From NCBI RefSeq assembly GCF_001999945.1, contig NZ_CP019650.1:558001-622000 (forward strand): a DNA stretch of 64,000 nt. The letters run 5' to 3'. Both the position numbers and the translations under genes were made by a program. Below, piece after piece: positions 50,370 to 59,379 of the stretch; the stretch's first letter is position 1; each line of letters starts with the position of its first letter. This DNA comes from Microbulbifer agarilyticus (GTDB taxonomy: Bacteria > Pseudomonadota > Gammaproteobacteria > Pseudomonadales > Cellvibrionaceae). The notes under the pieces were generated by a model. That model was not told the DNA's origin. It did no database searches and was given only the letters and a program-made list of their open reading frames with translations.

Positions 50370-52205
50370 TCAGTCGATTTCTCGCACCGCGCCCTTGTCG
50401 GCACTGGTGGCCAGCAGGGCATAGGCTTTCAATGCACGGCTAACTTTACGCGGGCGTTGCTTCACGGGTTTCCAGCCCTCAGTACCTTTCGCATTCATGG
50501 CCTCGCGACGGCGATGCAATTCCGCTTCCGGAATATCCACTTCGATCAAGCGCTTTGGAATATCGATGCGCACCAGGTCGCCGTCTTGCACCAGCCCTAT
50601 ATTGCCGCCGCCAGCAGCTTCTGGAGAGACGTGGCCGATCGACAGGCCGGAAGTGCCGCCGGAGAAACGGCCATCGGTAATCAATGCGCAGGATTGACCT
50701 AGACCTTTGGATTTAAGGTAGCTGGTGGGATACAGCATTTCCTGCATACCTGGGCCCCCTTTCGGCCCCTCGTAGCGCACGATCACCGCTTCGCCTTCTT
50801 TCACCTTGCCTTCCAGAATATGCGCAACGGCATCTTCCTGGCTTTCTACCACGTGCGCGGGGCCTTCGAACTGCCAGAGTTCCTCTTCTACGCCGGAAGT
50901 CTTCACCACGCAGCCGTCCGGAGCGAGGTTACCGAAAAGTACGGCCAGGCCACCTTCGGAAGAGTAGGCGTGCTCGACAGAACGGATGCATCCCTGTTCG
51001 CGGTCGCCGTCCAGGTTGTTCCAGCGGCAGTCCTGACTGAACGCCTGCTGGGTTGGAATACCTGCCGGGCCAGCGCGAAAGAATTTGTGTACGTCTGGGT
51101 TATCGGTACGACGGATGTCCCACTCTTCCAGTGCGTCCTTGAAGGACTTGCTGTGCACGGTAGGCAGGCTGGCATCGATCAATCCGCCGGCTTCCAATTC
51201 GCCGAGAATCGACATTACACCACCGGCGCGGTGCACGTCTTCGATATGATATTTCTGGGTGTTGGGGGCCACTTTACACAGCTGCGGAATCTTGCGGGAC
51301 AGGCGATCGATGTCTGCCAGGGTAAAGTCGACCTCGCCTTCCAGCGCCGCCGCCAGCAGGTGCAAAATGGTATTGGTGGATCCGCCCATGGCGATGTCGA
51401 GGGCCATGGCATTGGTAAATGCCGCGCGATTGGCAATGGTGCGCGGCAGAGCGGATTCGTTGTCTTGCTCGTAGTAGCGCTTCGCCAGGCTAACGATTTC
51501 CCGGCCGGCGCGCAGGAACAGCTGCTCGCGGTCCGCGTGGGTGGCGAGCGTGGTGCCATTACCGGGCAGGGACAGGCCCAGGGCCTCGGTCAGGCAGTTC
51601 ATAGAGTTGGCGGTAAACATACCGGAGCAGGAGCCACAGGTAGGGCAGGCGGAACGCTCATACTCCGCAACTTCCTCGTCGGTGGCGGAATCGGTGGCTG
51701 CGATAACCATCGCATCAACGAGGTCCAGCTTGTGGTCGGCGAGCTTGGTCTTGCCGGCTTCCATTGGGCCGCCGGAGACGAAAATCACTGGAATGTTCAG
51801 GCGCATGGCCGCCATCAGCATCCCGGGGGTGATCTTGTCGCAGTTAGAGATACACACCAATGCGTCGGCGCAGTGCGCGTTGACCATGTACTCCACGGAG
51901 TCGGCAATGATTTCGCGGCTCGGCAAGCTGTAGAGCATGCCGTCGTGGCCCATGGCGATACCGTCATCCACCGCAATGGTGTTGAATTCCTTGGCGACAC
52001 CGCCCGCTTTCTCAATTTCCCGTGCGACGAGCTGCCCCATATCCTTCAGGTGTACATGCCCGGGCACGAACTGGGTGAAGGAGTTGGCCACGGCAATAAT
52101 GGGCTTGTGGAAATCTTCATCCTTCATGCCGGTGGCGCGCCACAGGGCGCGGGCGCCGGCCATATTGCGGCCAGCGGTGGAGGTGCGTGAGCGGTACTGA
52201 GGCAT
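50370..52205 (-). CDS. ilvD: Dihydroxy-acid dehydratase
   Basis: A 611-residue Fe-S enzyme of valine and isoleucine synthesis. The cluster cysteines lie in [11 protein letters not shown] near residue 120 and in [11 protein letters not shown] near residue 190. The Mg-binding and C-terminal signatures ([14 protein letters not shown]) are intact. It stands alone, apart from the other ilv genes. Its length fits the usual 610-620 residues. Confidence 0.97.
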   Translation of the reverse strand: MPQYRSRTSTAGRNMAGARALWRATGMKDEDFHKPIIAVANSFTQFVPGHVHLKDMGQLVAREIEKAGGVAKEFNTIAVDDGIAMGHDGMLYSLPSREIIADSVEYMVNAHCADALVCISNCDKITPGMLMAAMRLNIPVIFVSGGPMEAGKTKLADHKLDLVDAMVIAATDSATDEEVAEYERSACPTCGSCSGMFTANSMNCLTEALGLSLPGNGTTLATHADREQLFLRAGREIVSLAKRYYEQDNESALPRTIANRAAFTNAMALDIAMGGSTNTILHLLAAALEGEVDFTLADIDRLSRKIPQLCKVAPNTQKYHIEDVHRAGGVMSILGELEAGGLIDASLPTVHSKSFKDALEEWDIRRTDNPDVHKFFRAGPAGIPTQQAFSQDCRWNNLDGDREQGCIRSVEHAYSSEGGLAVLFGNLAPDGCVVKTSGVEEELWQFEGPAHVVESQEDAVAHILEGKVKEGEAVIVRYEGPKGGPGMQEMLYPTSYLKSKGLGQSCALITDGRFSGGTSGLSIGHVSPEAAGGGNIGLVQDGDLVRIDIPKRLIEVDIPEAELHRRREAMNAKGTEGWKPVKQRPRKVSRALKAYALLATSADKGAVREID

Positions 52206-52387
52206 AGGGCTACTTTTACGTGACGGTTAAACGTGATCTTTTGTGGATAGATTGCGTGAAGCGCGGGCAGGGCTGGCGTGCCCGGCAGCGCCACAGATTA
52301 GCAAAATGGGAGGCGTTGTGCGCGGTTCGTAAATCTATGCCAATCGGGCGAAAGAGTCATCCGTTCTTTCCGTGTCGACAGGCAAAT

Positions 52388-53701
52388 TTATTGCGCGTCG
52401 AGCCGTTTGCATAAAACGCGTGAATTTCGCTGTATGTTGTAGAGCGATTTACGACTGGTAGGCAATTGGGAAACGTCCACCTGGGTAAACCCGCGCTCAA
52501 TAAACCAGTGCTCGGTTTGCGTGGTGAGCACGTAGATTTCCGACAGGTCCAGTGCGCGGGCCTGGCGTTCGAGATGCTGCATTAATTTGGCGCCGCGGCC
52601 GCCGCCACGGAATTCCGGATGAATGGCCACGCAAGCAACTTCCGCGGCGATGGTGTCGCCCTCATCGTCAAGGATGGGGTAGAGCGCCGCACAGGCCACC
52701 GGGGTACCGTCTACCTCCACGAGGGTGAAATGGTCGATCTCCGCTTCCAGCTTTTCCCGTGAGCGCCGCACCAGTACCCCCTGTTTTTCCAGTGGGCGGA
52801 TCAGTCCAAGAATACCGCCGACGTCGTGAATGCGCGCACGCCGAATCACTTCGTAACGGTCCCGGTAAATCATGGTGCCGGTACCCTCACGGCTGAACAA
52901 TTCCTCCAGCAGGGCACCATTGTCGGCATAACTCAGCAGATGGACCCGCTGCGTGCCGGCGCTGCATGCGGCAATCGCGCAGGTCAGGGTTTCGCTGCTG
53001 GCTTTTTCTGCGACATACTCGGCCTGATGAATACTGAGGTCGTGTACCGGATCACCCTCAATTTCCAACTGTGGCAGGTCGCGGAACAGGATCAGCTTCT
53101 CAGCCTGCAGGGCCTTGGCGGCCTCGGTGGCAAGATCCAGATAGTTCAGGTTAAACAGTTCACCGGTAAGCGATGTACCAAAGGGGGATAGCAGTACCAG
53201 GGAGTTGTCTTGCAACGCACGCGCGATGGCCTGTTCGTCGATGCGGCGTACCTGCCCGGTCCAGCGCATATCGGTGCCGTCAATTACCCCTACCGGACGC
53301 GCGGTGACAAAGTTTCCGGAAATGACTTTTAGCGCGGCACCCGCCATGGGTGAATCGGGCAGGCCCTGAGAAAAAGCAGCCTCGATTTCGAGCCGCAGTT
53401 TGCCGACGACGGCTTTGATAACCTCCAGGGTTTCACGGTCAGTAATACGTGTATTACCAAGAAAATGGCTCTTGATCCCCGCTTGTTGCAGCGCACTATT
53501 TACCTGAATGCGTGCACCGTGCACCAGTACCAGCTTTACCCCGAGACTGATCAGCAGCGTCAGGTCGTGCACCAGGTTGCGAAAGTTCTCATCGGCAAAC
53601 CCTTCGCCGGGAATCGCGACCACCAGGGTTCGTCCGCGCAAATCATTGATATAGGGCGCGGCATTTCTGAACCAGTTGAGAGTGGTGGTTTCGGTGTTCA
53701 C
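52388..53701 (-). CDS. argA: N-acetylglutamate synthase
   Basis: A 437-residue enzyme that starts arginine synthesis. The N-terminal amino acid kinase-like domain (about 15-290; V-V-A-I-P-G-E-G near residue 27, V-H-G-A-R near residue 63) is followed by a GNAT acetyltransferase domain (about 295-435) with H-P-E-F-R-G-G-G-R-G-A-K-L as the acetyl-CoA loop. I prefer GTG at 53701, which gives the usual short N terminus before L-N-W-F-R-N-A-A-P-Y-I; an in-frame TTG at 53785 would add 28 residues not found in the family. No strong ribosome-binding site is visible for either. Confidence 0.92.
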   Translation of the reverse strand: MNTETTTLNWFRNAAPYINDLRGRTLVVAIPGEGFADENFRNLVHDLTLLISLGVKLVLVHGARIQVNSALQQAGIKSHFLGNTRITDRETLEVIKAVVGKLRLEIEAAFSQGLPDSPMAGAALKVISGNFVTARPVGVIDGTDMRWTGQVRRIDEQAIARALQDNSLVLLSPFGTSLTGELFNLNYLDLATEAAKALQAEKLILFRDLPQLEIEGDPVHDLSIHQAEYVAEKASSETLTCAIAACSAGTQRVHLLSYADNGALLEELFSREGTGTMIYRDRYEVIRRARIHDVGGILGLIRPLEKQGVLVRRSREKLEAEIDHFTLVEVDGTPVACAALYPILDDEGDTIAAEVACVAIHPEFRGGGRGAKLMQHLERQARALDLSEIYVLTTQTEHWFIERGFTQVDVSQLPTSRKSLYNIQRNSRVLCKRLDAQ

Positions 53702-53852
53702 GTTTTGAGTAATTCGGCAGTTACATGGGTGTTTGACACAATATACCGTATTTCCTGCGGTATTCCCGCGATGACATAGACTCAATTAAGGATGTTTACC
53801 CTCTGAAAGCAGCAGGTTGAACAACATCGGGTTATGCACAGGGTAAAAAATC

Positions 53853-54329
53853 GTGATTCAGGGTGTGGATAACACAGGGCTTGTGGCACTGGCGAAGCTT
53901 TGCGCGCGGTTGTCTAGGGTGCATGAATTCAGCTTCAACGCGAGCAGTGGTCTCGGTTCGAAGACGGATTGGCGCAACCATGGACGTGGAGAGGTGGAGG
54001 TCTCCAGTTATGGCGCGCATAGCCTGTTTACCGAGCAGATGAAGCGTGCGGATAAGGATGTCGAGGGATGGGACGTTGCTCTGCAACATCGCTATCGTTG
54101 GACCCGATGCGTTAACTTTGTACGCTTGGAGCATTTGCGGGATGGCTGGCCCTGTTTGTTGTTTGATTTCACTCCGGCTACCGCGCACGGTTTTCGTCAT
54201 CAAAATGAACATCGGTATGGTGAGGATATCTATACCGCAGATCTCATTTTGCACGCGGACGAGATTGAGCTGATCTGGCAAATTCATGGGCCGCAAAACA
54301 ATGCGCGTTTGCACTATCACTATTGGTGA
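53853..54329 (+). CDS. Unknown protein, possibly DUF6314-like
   Basis: A 158-residue soluble protein without signal peptide or TM. It starts at GTG with AGGG nine bases upstream. The order of motifs H-E-F-S-F near 24-28, H-R-Y-R-W near 80-84, F-R-H-Q-N-E-H-R-Y-G-E-D-I-Y near 113-126, and W-Q-I-H-G-P-Q-N-N-A-R at the end recalls the DUF6314 lipocalin-like family; I am not sure of this. Rich in aromatic and His residues. Convergent with phzF and divergent from argA. Confidence 0.6.
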   Translation: MIQGVDNTGLVALAKLCARLSRVHEFSFNASSGLGSKTDWRNHGRGEVEVSSYGAHSLFTEQMKRADKDVEGWDVALQHRYRWTRCVNFVRLEHLRDGWPCLLFDFTPATAHGFRHQNEHRYGEDIYTADLILHADEIELIWQIHGPQNNARLHYHYW

Positions 54330-54370
54330 GGTTCCTTCCACCGATTCCGGTCGGCACTAATTGTTCGTCA

Positions 54371-54408
54371 GTCAGGTGGGCCCAAATGAGCATATGGACC
54401 CACCCGAC
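54371..54408. other. Intergenic hairpin between convergent genes
   Basis: GGTGGG (54375-54380) with CC pairs with GG and CCCACC (54399-54404), extended by GTC/GAC. There is no T-run. It lies in the 81-base gap between the unknown protein and phzF stops and may act as a barrier or a weak terminator. Confidence 0.45.
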
Positions 54409-54410
54409 GG

Positions 54411-55208
54411 TTAGATGGTGATTTGACCGCGCAGATAAGTGACAGCGCCTCCACGCATAATTACTCGATCACCGATTAGCTCGCATTCCAGTTCCCCGCC
54501 GCGTGAGGAAATCTGCCTTGCTCTCAAAAGGGTTTTATCCAGCTTTTGCGCCCAGAACGGCACCAGCCGCGTATGTGCGGAACCGGTAACGGGATCTTCA
54601 TCGATACCGATTGCGGGCGCGAAAAAGCGGCTGACGAAGTCACAAGCATAACTGTCGCCGGGAGCGGTACAGATCAGGCCCTTATACGGTAGCCGGGCAA
54701 CTGCACGCATATCCGGAGATAGTGCGGCGACCTGTTCAGCTGCGGCAAATTCCAGCAGTAGCTGGTCATCGGAACCGGTAACCTCGAAGGCGCCTATTGG
54801 GCTAACGCCGAGTGCCTGGGTGTACTCATCGTCCTGTGAAATGGGGTGGTTTATCTGGGCGGGAAAATCGAGTGCCAGGCGCTCTCCATCCCGGCGTACG
54901 ATCAATTCGCCGCTTTGGGTGAAGAAATGAATCTCATCATCGGTGAAACCGAGCTCTGTCCACAGCAGGTGGGCGGTGACCAGAGTGGCGTGACCGCACA
55001 GGGGCACTTCCTCTCCCGGTGTGAACCAGCGCAGCTCAAAGCCATTGCCGGCCGCGACGGTGAAGGCAGTTTCGGCGAGATTATTTTCTGCGGCGATCTG
55101 CTGCATAAGCTGGTCATCGAGCCAGCGGGTGAGCGGGATGTACGCGGCAGGATTGCCTTGGAAGAGTTTCGAGGTAAAGGCGTCGGCCTGATAGATGGGC
55201 AGTTGCAT
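54411..55208 (-). CDS. PhzF-family isomerase/epimerase
   Basis: A 265-residue enzyme of the PhzF fold, two diaminopimelate-epimerase-like halves. It starts Q-L-P-I-Y-Q-A-D-A-F-T-S-K-L-F-Q-G-N-P-A (given in pieces; residues 2-21), with the catalytic Glu in A-E-N-N-L-A-E-T-A-F near residue 47 and P-L-C-G-H-A-T-L-V near residue 75. The C-terminal half has E-D-P-V-T-G-S-A-H-T-R-L near residue 215. The ATG at 55208 has AAGGA upstream. Substrate unknown; there is no phenazine gene nearby. It follows the terminator of the pit operon. Confidence 0.9.
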   Translation of the reverse strand: MQLPIYQADAFTSKLFQGNPAAYIPLTRWLDDQLMQQIAAENNLAETAFTVAAGNGFELRWFTPGEEVPLCGHATLVTAHLLWTELGFTDDEIHFFTQSGELIVRRDGERLALDFPAQINHPISQDDEYTQALGVSPIGAFEVTGSDDQLLLEFAAAEQVAALSPDMRAVARLPYKGLICTAPGDSYACDFVSRFFAPAIGIDEDPVTGSAHTRLVPFWAQKLDKTLLRARQISSRGGELECELIGDRVIMRGGAVTYLRGQITI

Positions 55209-55236
55209 TGGAGGGTCCTTCTCACATTGCCAGCAT

Positions 55237-55270
55237 AAAAAAGGGGGAGCCAATTGGCTCCCCCTTTTTT
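55237..55270 (-). terminator. Rho-independent terminator after pit
   Basis: A palindromic stem of up to 16 bp (AAAAAAGGGGGAGCC with its complement) around CAATTG, with T-runs on both strands. It lies 56 bases downstream of the pit stop on the minus strand and upstream of phzF. Confidence 0.9.
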
Positions 55271-55325
55271 ATCAGACGTTACCGGTAAATTCTATTACCA
55301 GTCGGCTTTTACAAACTGCTAGCTA

Positions 55326-56600
55326 TCAGCCGAATACGCCTTTGAAGAAGAAGAAGAACAGGATCGCCAGGCCGGCGCCCGCCGGCAGGGTGATTACCCA
55401 GGAGGCGGCGATAGTGGTGATCATACGCAGATTCAGTGCGCCGATGCCGCGCGCCAGGCCAACCCCGAGTACCGCACCCACGAGGGTGTGGGTGGTGGAA
55501 ATGGGCAGGCCGGTACCGGAAGCCAGTACCACGGTGGCAGCTGCACCCAGCTCGGCGGCGAAGCCACGGCTCGGGGTCAGCTCGGTAATCTTGCGGCCAA
55601 TAGTCGCCATAACCTTGAAGCCATAAGTGGCGAGGCCGACTACGATACCGGCGCCACCCAGCAACAGGATCCACGGTGGCATGACCGCCTTCGCAGTGAC
55701 CGCGCCTTGCTGAACCGTGTTTACTACCGCAGCCAGCGGACCAACGGCATTAGCCACGTCGTTGGAGCCGTGGGCAAATGCCATGGCACAGGCGGTGAAG
55801 ATCATCAGGATGGCGAAAACACGCTCAACACTGGCAAAGCGATTTTCTTTCTCGGCTTCCGGGTCGCGCTTCACGCGTTTCAGCATGACCACGCCAATAG
55901 CCATCACGACCAGTCCCATGACGGCGGCGATCAGGGCGTCCTGCCAGAAGGCGAGGCTGATGTTGGCATCTTTAAATACATGCTTGAGACCCTTGGTGAG
56001 GGTCACCATGGAAATCATCCAGCCCACGGCAAACATGTAGATGGGGATGTAGCGCTTGGCGTTGTTGAACGGGTCTTCGGTATTGAGAATCAGGCGCTGC
56101 ACACTGCGGAACAGCATGAACGAAATAGTGCCCGCTAGTACCGGGGATACTACCCAGCTGGCGACGATGCTGCCCACCTTGCCCCAGGCCACCGCATCCA
56201 CAGAGATACCCACTGCGGAGAAGCCGACAATGGCGCCGACAATGGAGTGGGTGGTGGACACCGGCCATCCCAGAATACTCGCGATCAGCAGCCAGGTACC
56301 GGCGGCCAGCAGTGCAGAGAGCATGCCGTATACCAGCAGTTCCGGGGTGTCGTTAAACAAGTCCGGGTCGATGATGCCTTTGCGAATCGTCGAGGTCACT
56401 TCGCCGCCGGCCAAGTAGGCGCCGGCGAACTCGAAGATCATGGCGATAATGATCGCCTGTTTGATGGTCAGCGCGCGGGAGCCTACGGAGGTGCCCATGG
56501 CATTGGCCACGTCATTGGCGCCCACACCCCAGGCCATGAAGAATCCGAATACACAGGCCATTATCAGAAAGATATGGCCGTATTGAGCGATAATTTCCAC
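55326..56600 (-). CDS. pit: Low-affinity inorganic phosphate transporter Pit
   Basis: A 424-residue PHO4/Pit-family transporter. The duplicated family signature is visible in both halves: G-A-N-D-V-A-N-A-M-G-T-S-V-G near 27-40 and G-S-N-D-V-A-N-A-V-G-P-L near 282-293. The linked S-T-T-H motif appears twice (V-S-T-T-H-S-I-V-G, I-S-T-T-H-T-L-V-G). About ten membrane helices are visible. It moves metal-phosphate with protons. A DUF47 gene lies 14 bases upstream, the usual regulatory partner. Confidence 0.96.
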   Translation of the reverse strand: MEIIAQYGHIFLIMACVFGFFMAWGVGANDVANAMGTSVGSRALTIKQAIIIAMIFEFAGAYLAGGEVTSTIRKGIIDPDLFNDTPELLVYGMLSALLAAGTWLLIASILGWPVSTTHSIVGAIVGFSAVGISVDAVAWGKVGSIVASWVVSPVLAGTISFMLFRSVQRLILNTEDPFNNAKRYIPIYMFAVGWMISMVTLTKGLKHVFKDANISLAFWQDALIAAVMGLVVMAIGVVMLKRVKRDPEAEKENRFASVERVFAILMIFTACAMAFAHGSNDVANAVGPLAAVVNTVQQGAVTAKAVMPPWILLLGGAGIVVGLATYGFKVMATIGRKITELTPSRGFAAELGAAATVVLASGTGLPISTTHTLVGAVLGVGLARGIGALNLRMITTIAASWVITLPAGAGLAILFFFFFKGVFG

Positions 56601-56614
56601 GTTTTCTCTCCCCG

Positions 56615-57292
56615 TTATCGCGCCAGCAGTAGCTGCAATCGGTTGCCCACACCGTGGGCTTCATCTGCCAGCTCACCAATTTCTTCGATTACCCGATACA
56701 GGAAAATCACATCCACCGGTGGCAGGTCTTTTTCGATGTCGAAAAGTGCGGCACGCACTTCTACTTCTAATTTGTCGGACTTGCGCTCCAGCTCATCCAG
56801 TTCTTCGATCATGCGCTGGGCAATGTCGACTTCGCGGCCGGAAAAGCCGGATTCCAGCAGTTCGTCCAGCTCGTTGATGGCGGTCAGTGCCTGCGCGGAC
56901 GCGGCTACGGCGCTTTCTACGAAGGTACACATCAACGCCTTCAGCGGTGCGGGAATCCGCATTTGGCGGCCTACCGCGAGGCCGGCAATGTCCTGAGCGG
57001 TGTTGGCTACCTTGTCCTGCACATGCAGTAGTTCCAGCAGGTCGGTACGGGATACCGGCATAAACAGGCTGTCTGGCAGGTGTAGGCGCAGGTCTCTCTT
57101 GATGTCATCGGCGCGGCTCTCGCTGGCGGAGATACGCTCTTGGACGGTTTTGGCGGTCGCCAAGTCCTCGTTCACGAGGGCTTTAAAGAAGGGCACCAGA
57201 TCCGCTGACGCCTCATGGGCGGTCGCCATATGCTCTTTGATCGGTTTGATCGGCGAGCGGCCGAACAGGTTGCCGATGTTGGACAGGGGCAT
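56615..57292 (-). CDS. DUF47/PhoU-like regulator of Pit
   Basis: A 225-residue helical-bundle protein of the DUF47 (PhoU-like, TIGR00153) family. Typical features are the N-terminal F-G-R-S-P-I-K-P-I-K-E-H, the E/D-rich repeats E-S-R-A-D-D-I-K-R-D near 58-67 and R-K-S-D-K-L-E-V near 178-185, which are metal-binding in PhoU proteins. The ATG at 57292 with AAGGA upstream gives the family N terminus. It is translated just before pit and probably controls its transport activity. Confidence 0.92.
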   Translation of the reverse strand: MPLSNIGNLFGRSPIKPIKEHMATAHEASADLVPFFKALVNEDLATAKTVQERISASESRADDIKRDLRLHLPDSLFMPVSRTDLLELLHVQDKVANTAQDIAGLAVGRQMRIPAPLKALMCTFVESAVAASAQALTAINELDELLESGFSGREVDIAQRMIEELDELERKSDKLEVEVRAALFDIEKDLPPVDVIFLYRVIEEIGELADEAHGVGNRLQLLLAR

Positions 57293-57493
57293 GGTTTGTT
57301 CCTTTTTCCGGTCCTGACAGGTAGTTAAACAGCCCAGAAGGGGCCAAATCGGGCGGCATGGTACCCCAACCTGTGCGCAGGGCACAGTGACGTGGCGGTT
57401 TCCGTATCAATTCGACCAACCGGCGCACTGTTGCAGCTCGCCAATAGAGCTACAATGCGCCTTCTAACAATAAGCGTAGACGGGTAACAAGGT

Positions 57494-59278
57494 ATGGCTG
57501 CAAGCGCTGGGGTAAGAGGTGCAGACCGGATTCTCGACCTGCCTGGGTTGCTGGAGGACCTGGTGGGTGAGGGGTATGTGGCGCGTATGGATGCCAACCG
57601 GCTAATCGGCACGCCGCGCACCGCCGAGCAGGCGCAGATGCACCCGCTGACTTATATTGCCAGTTGCGAGCTGGAAAATCAGAAGAAGCCCGGGCGCGCC
57701 CTGGATGCGCAGGTGCTGACCCAGTGGCTCGCGGATACCTCCTCTCATGGTCTCTATCATATTGACCCGCTCAAGGTGAATGTGGCGGCGGTGACCGAGG
57801 TCATGAGCTTCCAGTTTGCCAAGCGCCACCAGATTCTGTGTGTGGAGGCGAGCCCGGAGATGCTGCTGGTGGCCACCGCGCAGCCTTACACTTCCGGCTG
57901 GGAAGAGCAGCTGGAGCACACCAGCGGCCGCACCGTGCAGCGGGTGGTGGCCGATCCCGCGGATATCTTGCGCTACGGCACCGAGTTTTACTCTCTGGCC
58001 AATTCGATTTCTGGTGCCAGTGGGCTCAAGGGCAGCTCCGCGGCGGGCAACTTCGAGCAGTTGCTGGAGCTGGGCAACCTCAAGGACCCGGAGGCCAACG
58101 ACCAGCACATCGTCAATATTGTGGACTGGCTGTTACAGCACGCCTTCGACCAGCGCGCCAGTGATATCCATATAGAGCCGCGCCGCGGTATTGGTCGCAT
58201 CCGCTTTCGTATCGACGGTGTTCTGCAACCCATTCATGAGTTACCAGACCAGGTTAACGCGGCGGTGACCAGCCGCCTCAAAATCCTCGGGCGCATGAAC
58301 GTGGCCGAAAAGCGCAAACCTCAGGATGGCCGCATCAAGACCAAGCGTCCGGATGGCAGCGAGGTGGAGTTGCGTCTGTCGACCTTGCCCACTGCATTCG
58401 GCGAAAAGCTGGTCATGCGGATTTTCGATCCTGAAGTACTGGCGCGCTCCTATCATGACCTGGGCCTTACCGGTGACGACCTGACACGCTGGCAAAAAAT
58501 GCTCGGGCGTCCCAACGGCATCGTGCTGGTGACCGGCCCCACGGGTTCCGGTAAGACCACGACACTGTACACGGCGCTCAAGCAGTTAGCCTCCAGCGAG
58601 GTGAATGTCTCAACCATCGAAGATCCTATCGAAATGGTGGAAGACAGCTTCAACCAGACCCAGGTGCACCACAGCATCGGCCTAGATTTTGCGGCGGGTA
58701 TTCGCACCCTGATGCGTCAGGATCCGGACATTATTATGGTGGGGGAGATTCGCGACCTGGAAACTGCGCAGATGGCAGTGCAGGCGGCGTTGACTGGCCA
58801 CTTGGTGATTTCCACCCTGCACACCAACGACGCGCCCACTGCGGTGACCCGCCTGCTAGACCTGGGTTTGCCGCATTACCTGCTGAAGTCCACCGTGCTC
58901 GGGGTAATGGCCCAGCGTCTGGTGCGTACCCTGTGCCCCAGCTGTAAGCGTAAAGCGGAGGTCAGTGACGAAGACTGGCAGGCGCTGGTGAAGCCCTGGA
59001 AAGCGCCCAAGCCCGAAGTGGTGTATCAACCGGAAGGGTGTCTGGACTGCCGCAACACCGGTTACCGCGGGCGTCAGGGTATCTACGAAATTCTTCCGTT
59101 CAGTGAGGCGATCCAGGGGCTGGTTACCGCAGATTGCGATCTGCAGCAGGTGCGTCGCCAGGGAATGCGCGAAGGCATGAGTAGTCTGCGTCTCTCCGGG
59201 GCAAAAAAAGTGGCTGCCGGCATTACCACGGTGCAGGAAGTGTTGCGGGTGGCGCCGCCACCGGATATCGCATTCTAA
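57494..59278 (+). CDS. GspE/PilB-type secretion ATPase (orphan)
   Basis: A 594-residue ATPase. The N-terminal domain (about 30-190) contains the GspE_N-like F-A-K-R-H-Q-I-L-C-V-E-A near 104-115. The catalytic domain (about 215-590) carries Walker A G-P-T-G-S-G-K-T-T-T near 348, the Asp box and Walker B D-P-D-I-I-M-V-G-E-I-R-D, and the tetracysteine zinc motif C-P-S-C ... C-L-D-C near 478-512. It energises a type IV pilus- or type II secretion-like machine, but no other such component is encoded here. glnE follows 101 bases downstream. It may serve a pilus or secretion system encoded elsewhere. Confidence 0.92.
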   Translation: MAASAGVRGADRILDLPGLLEDLVGEGYVARMDANRLIGTPRTAEQAQMHPLTYIASCELENQKKPGRALDAQVLTQWLADTSSHGLYHIDPLKVNVAAVTEVMSFQFAKRHQILCVEASPEMLLVATAQPYTSGWEEQLEHTSGRTVQRVVADPADILRYGTEFYSLANSISGASGLKGSSAAGNFEQLLELGNLKDPEANDQHIVNIVDWLLQHAFDQRASDIHIEPRRGIGRIRFRIDGVLQPIHELPDQVNAAVTSRLKILGRMNVAEKRKPQDGRIKTKRPDGSEVELRLSTLPTAFGEKLVMRIFDPEVLARSYHDLGLTGDDLTRWQKMLGRPNGIVLVTGPTGSGKTTTLYTALKQLASSEVNVSTIEDPIEMVEDSFNQTQVHHSIGLDFAAGIRTLMRQDPDIIMVGEIRDLETAQMAVQAALTGHLVISTLHTNDAPTAVTRLLDLGLPHYLLKSTVLGVMAQRLVRTLCPSCKRKAEVSDEDWQALVKPWKAPKPEVVYQPEGCLDCRNTGYRGRQGIYEILPFSEAIQGLVTADCDLQQVRRQGMREGMSSLRLSGAKKVAAGITTVQEVLRVAPPPDIAF

Positions 59279-59379
59279 ATACCCGCCTCCTAATCCGGCT
59301 GGGCGCTCTTACCTCGTCACTCTTGCCCGGCCGCACACTTATACTTGAGTCAGCTTCATTCACGCAAAAGGACCCTGCT

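Noticed and set aside
50820..52190. Open frame of 456 codons opposite ilvD
   Set aside because: Gly/Val/His-rich shadow of the ilvD frame, with no homology.
54411..55208. Phenazine biosynthesis locus suggested by the phzF-like gene
   Set aside because: No other phz gene is near; PhzF-fold isomerases are widespread and mostly unrelated to phenazines.
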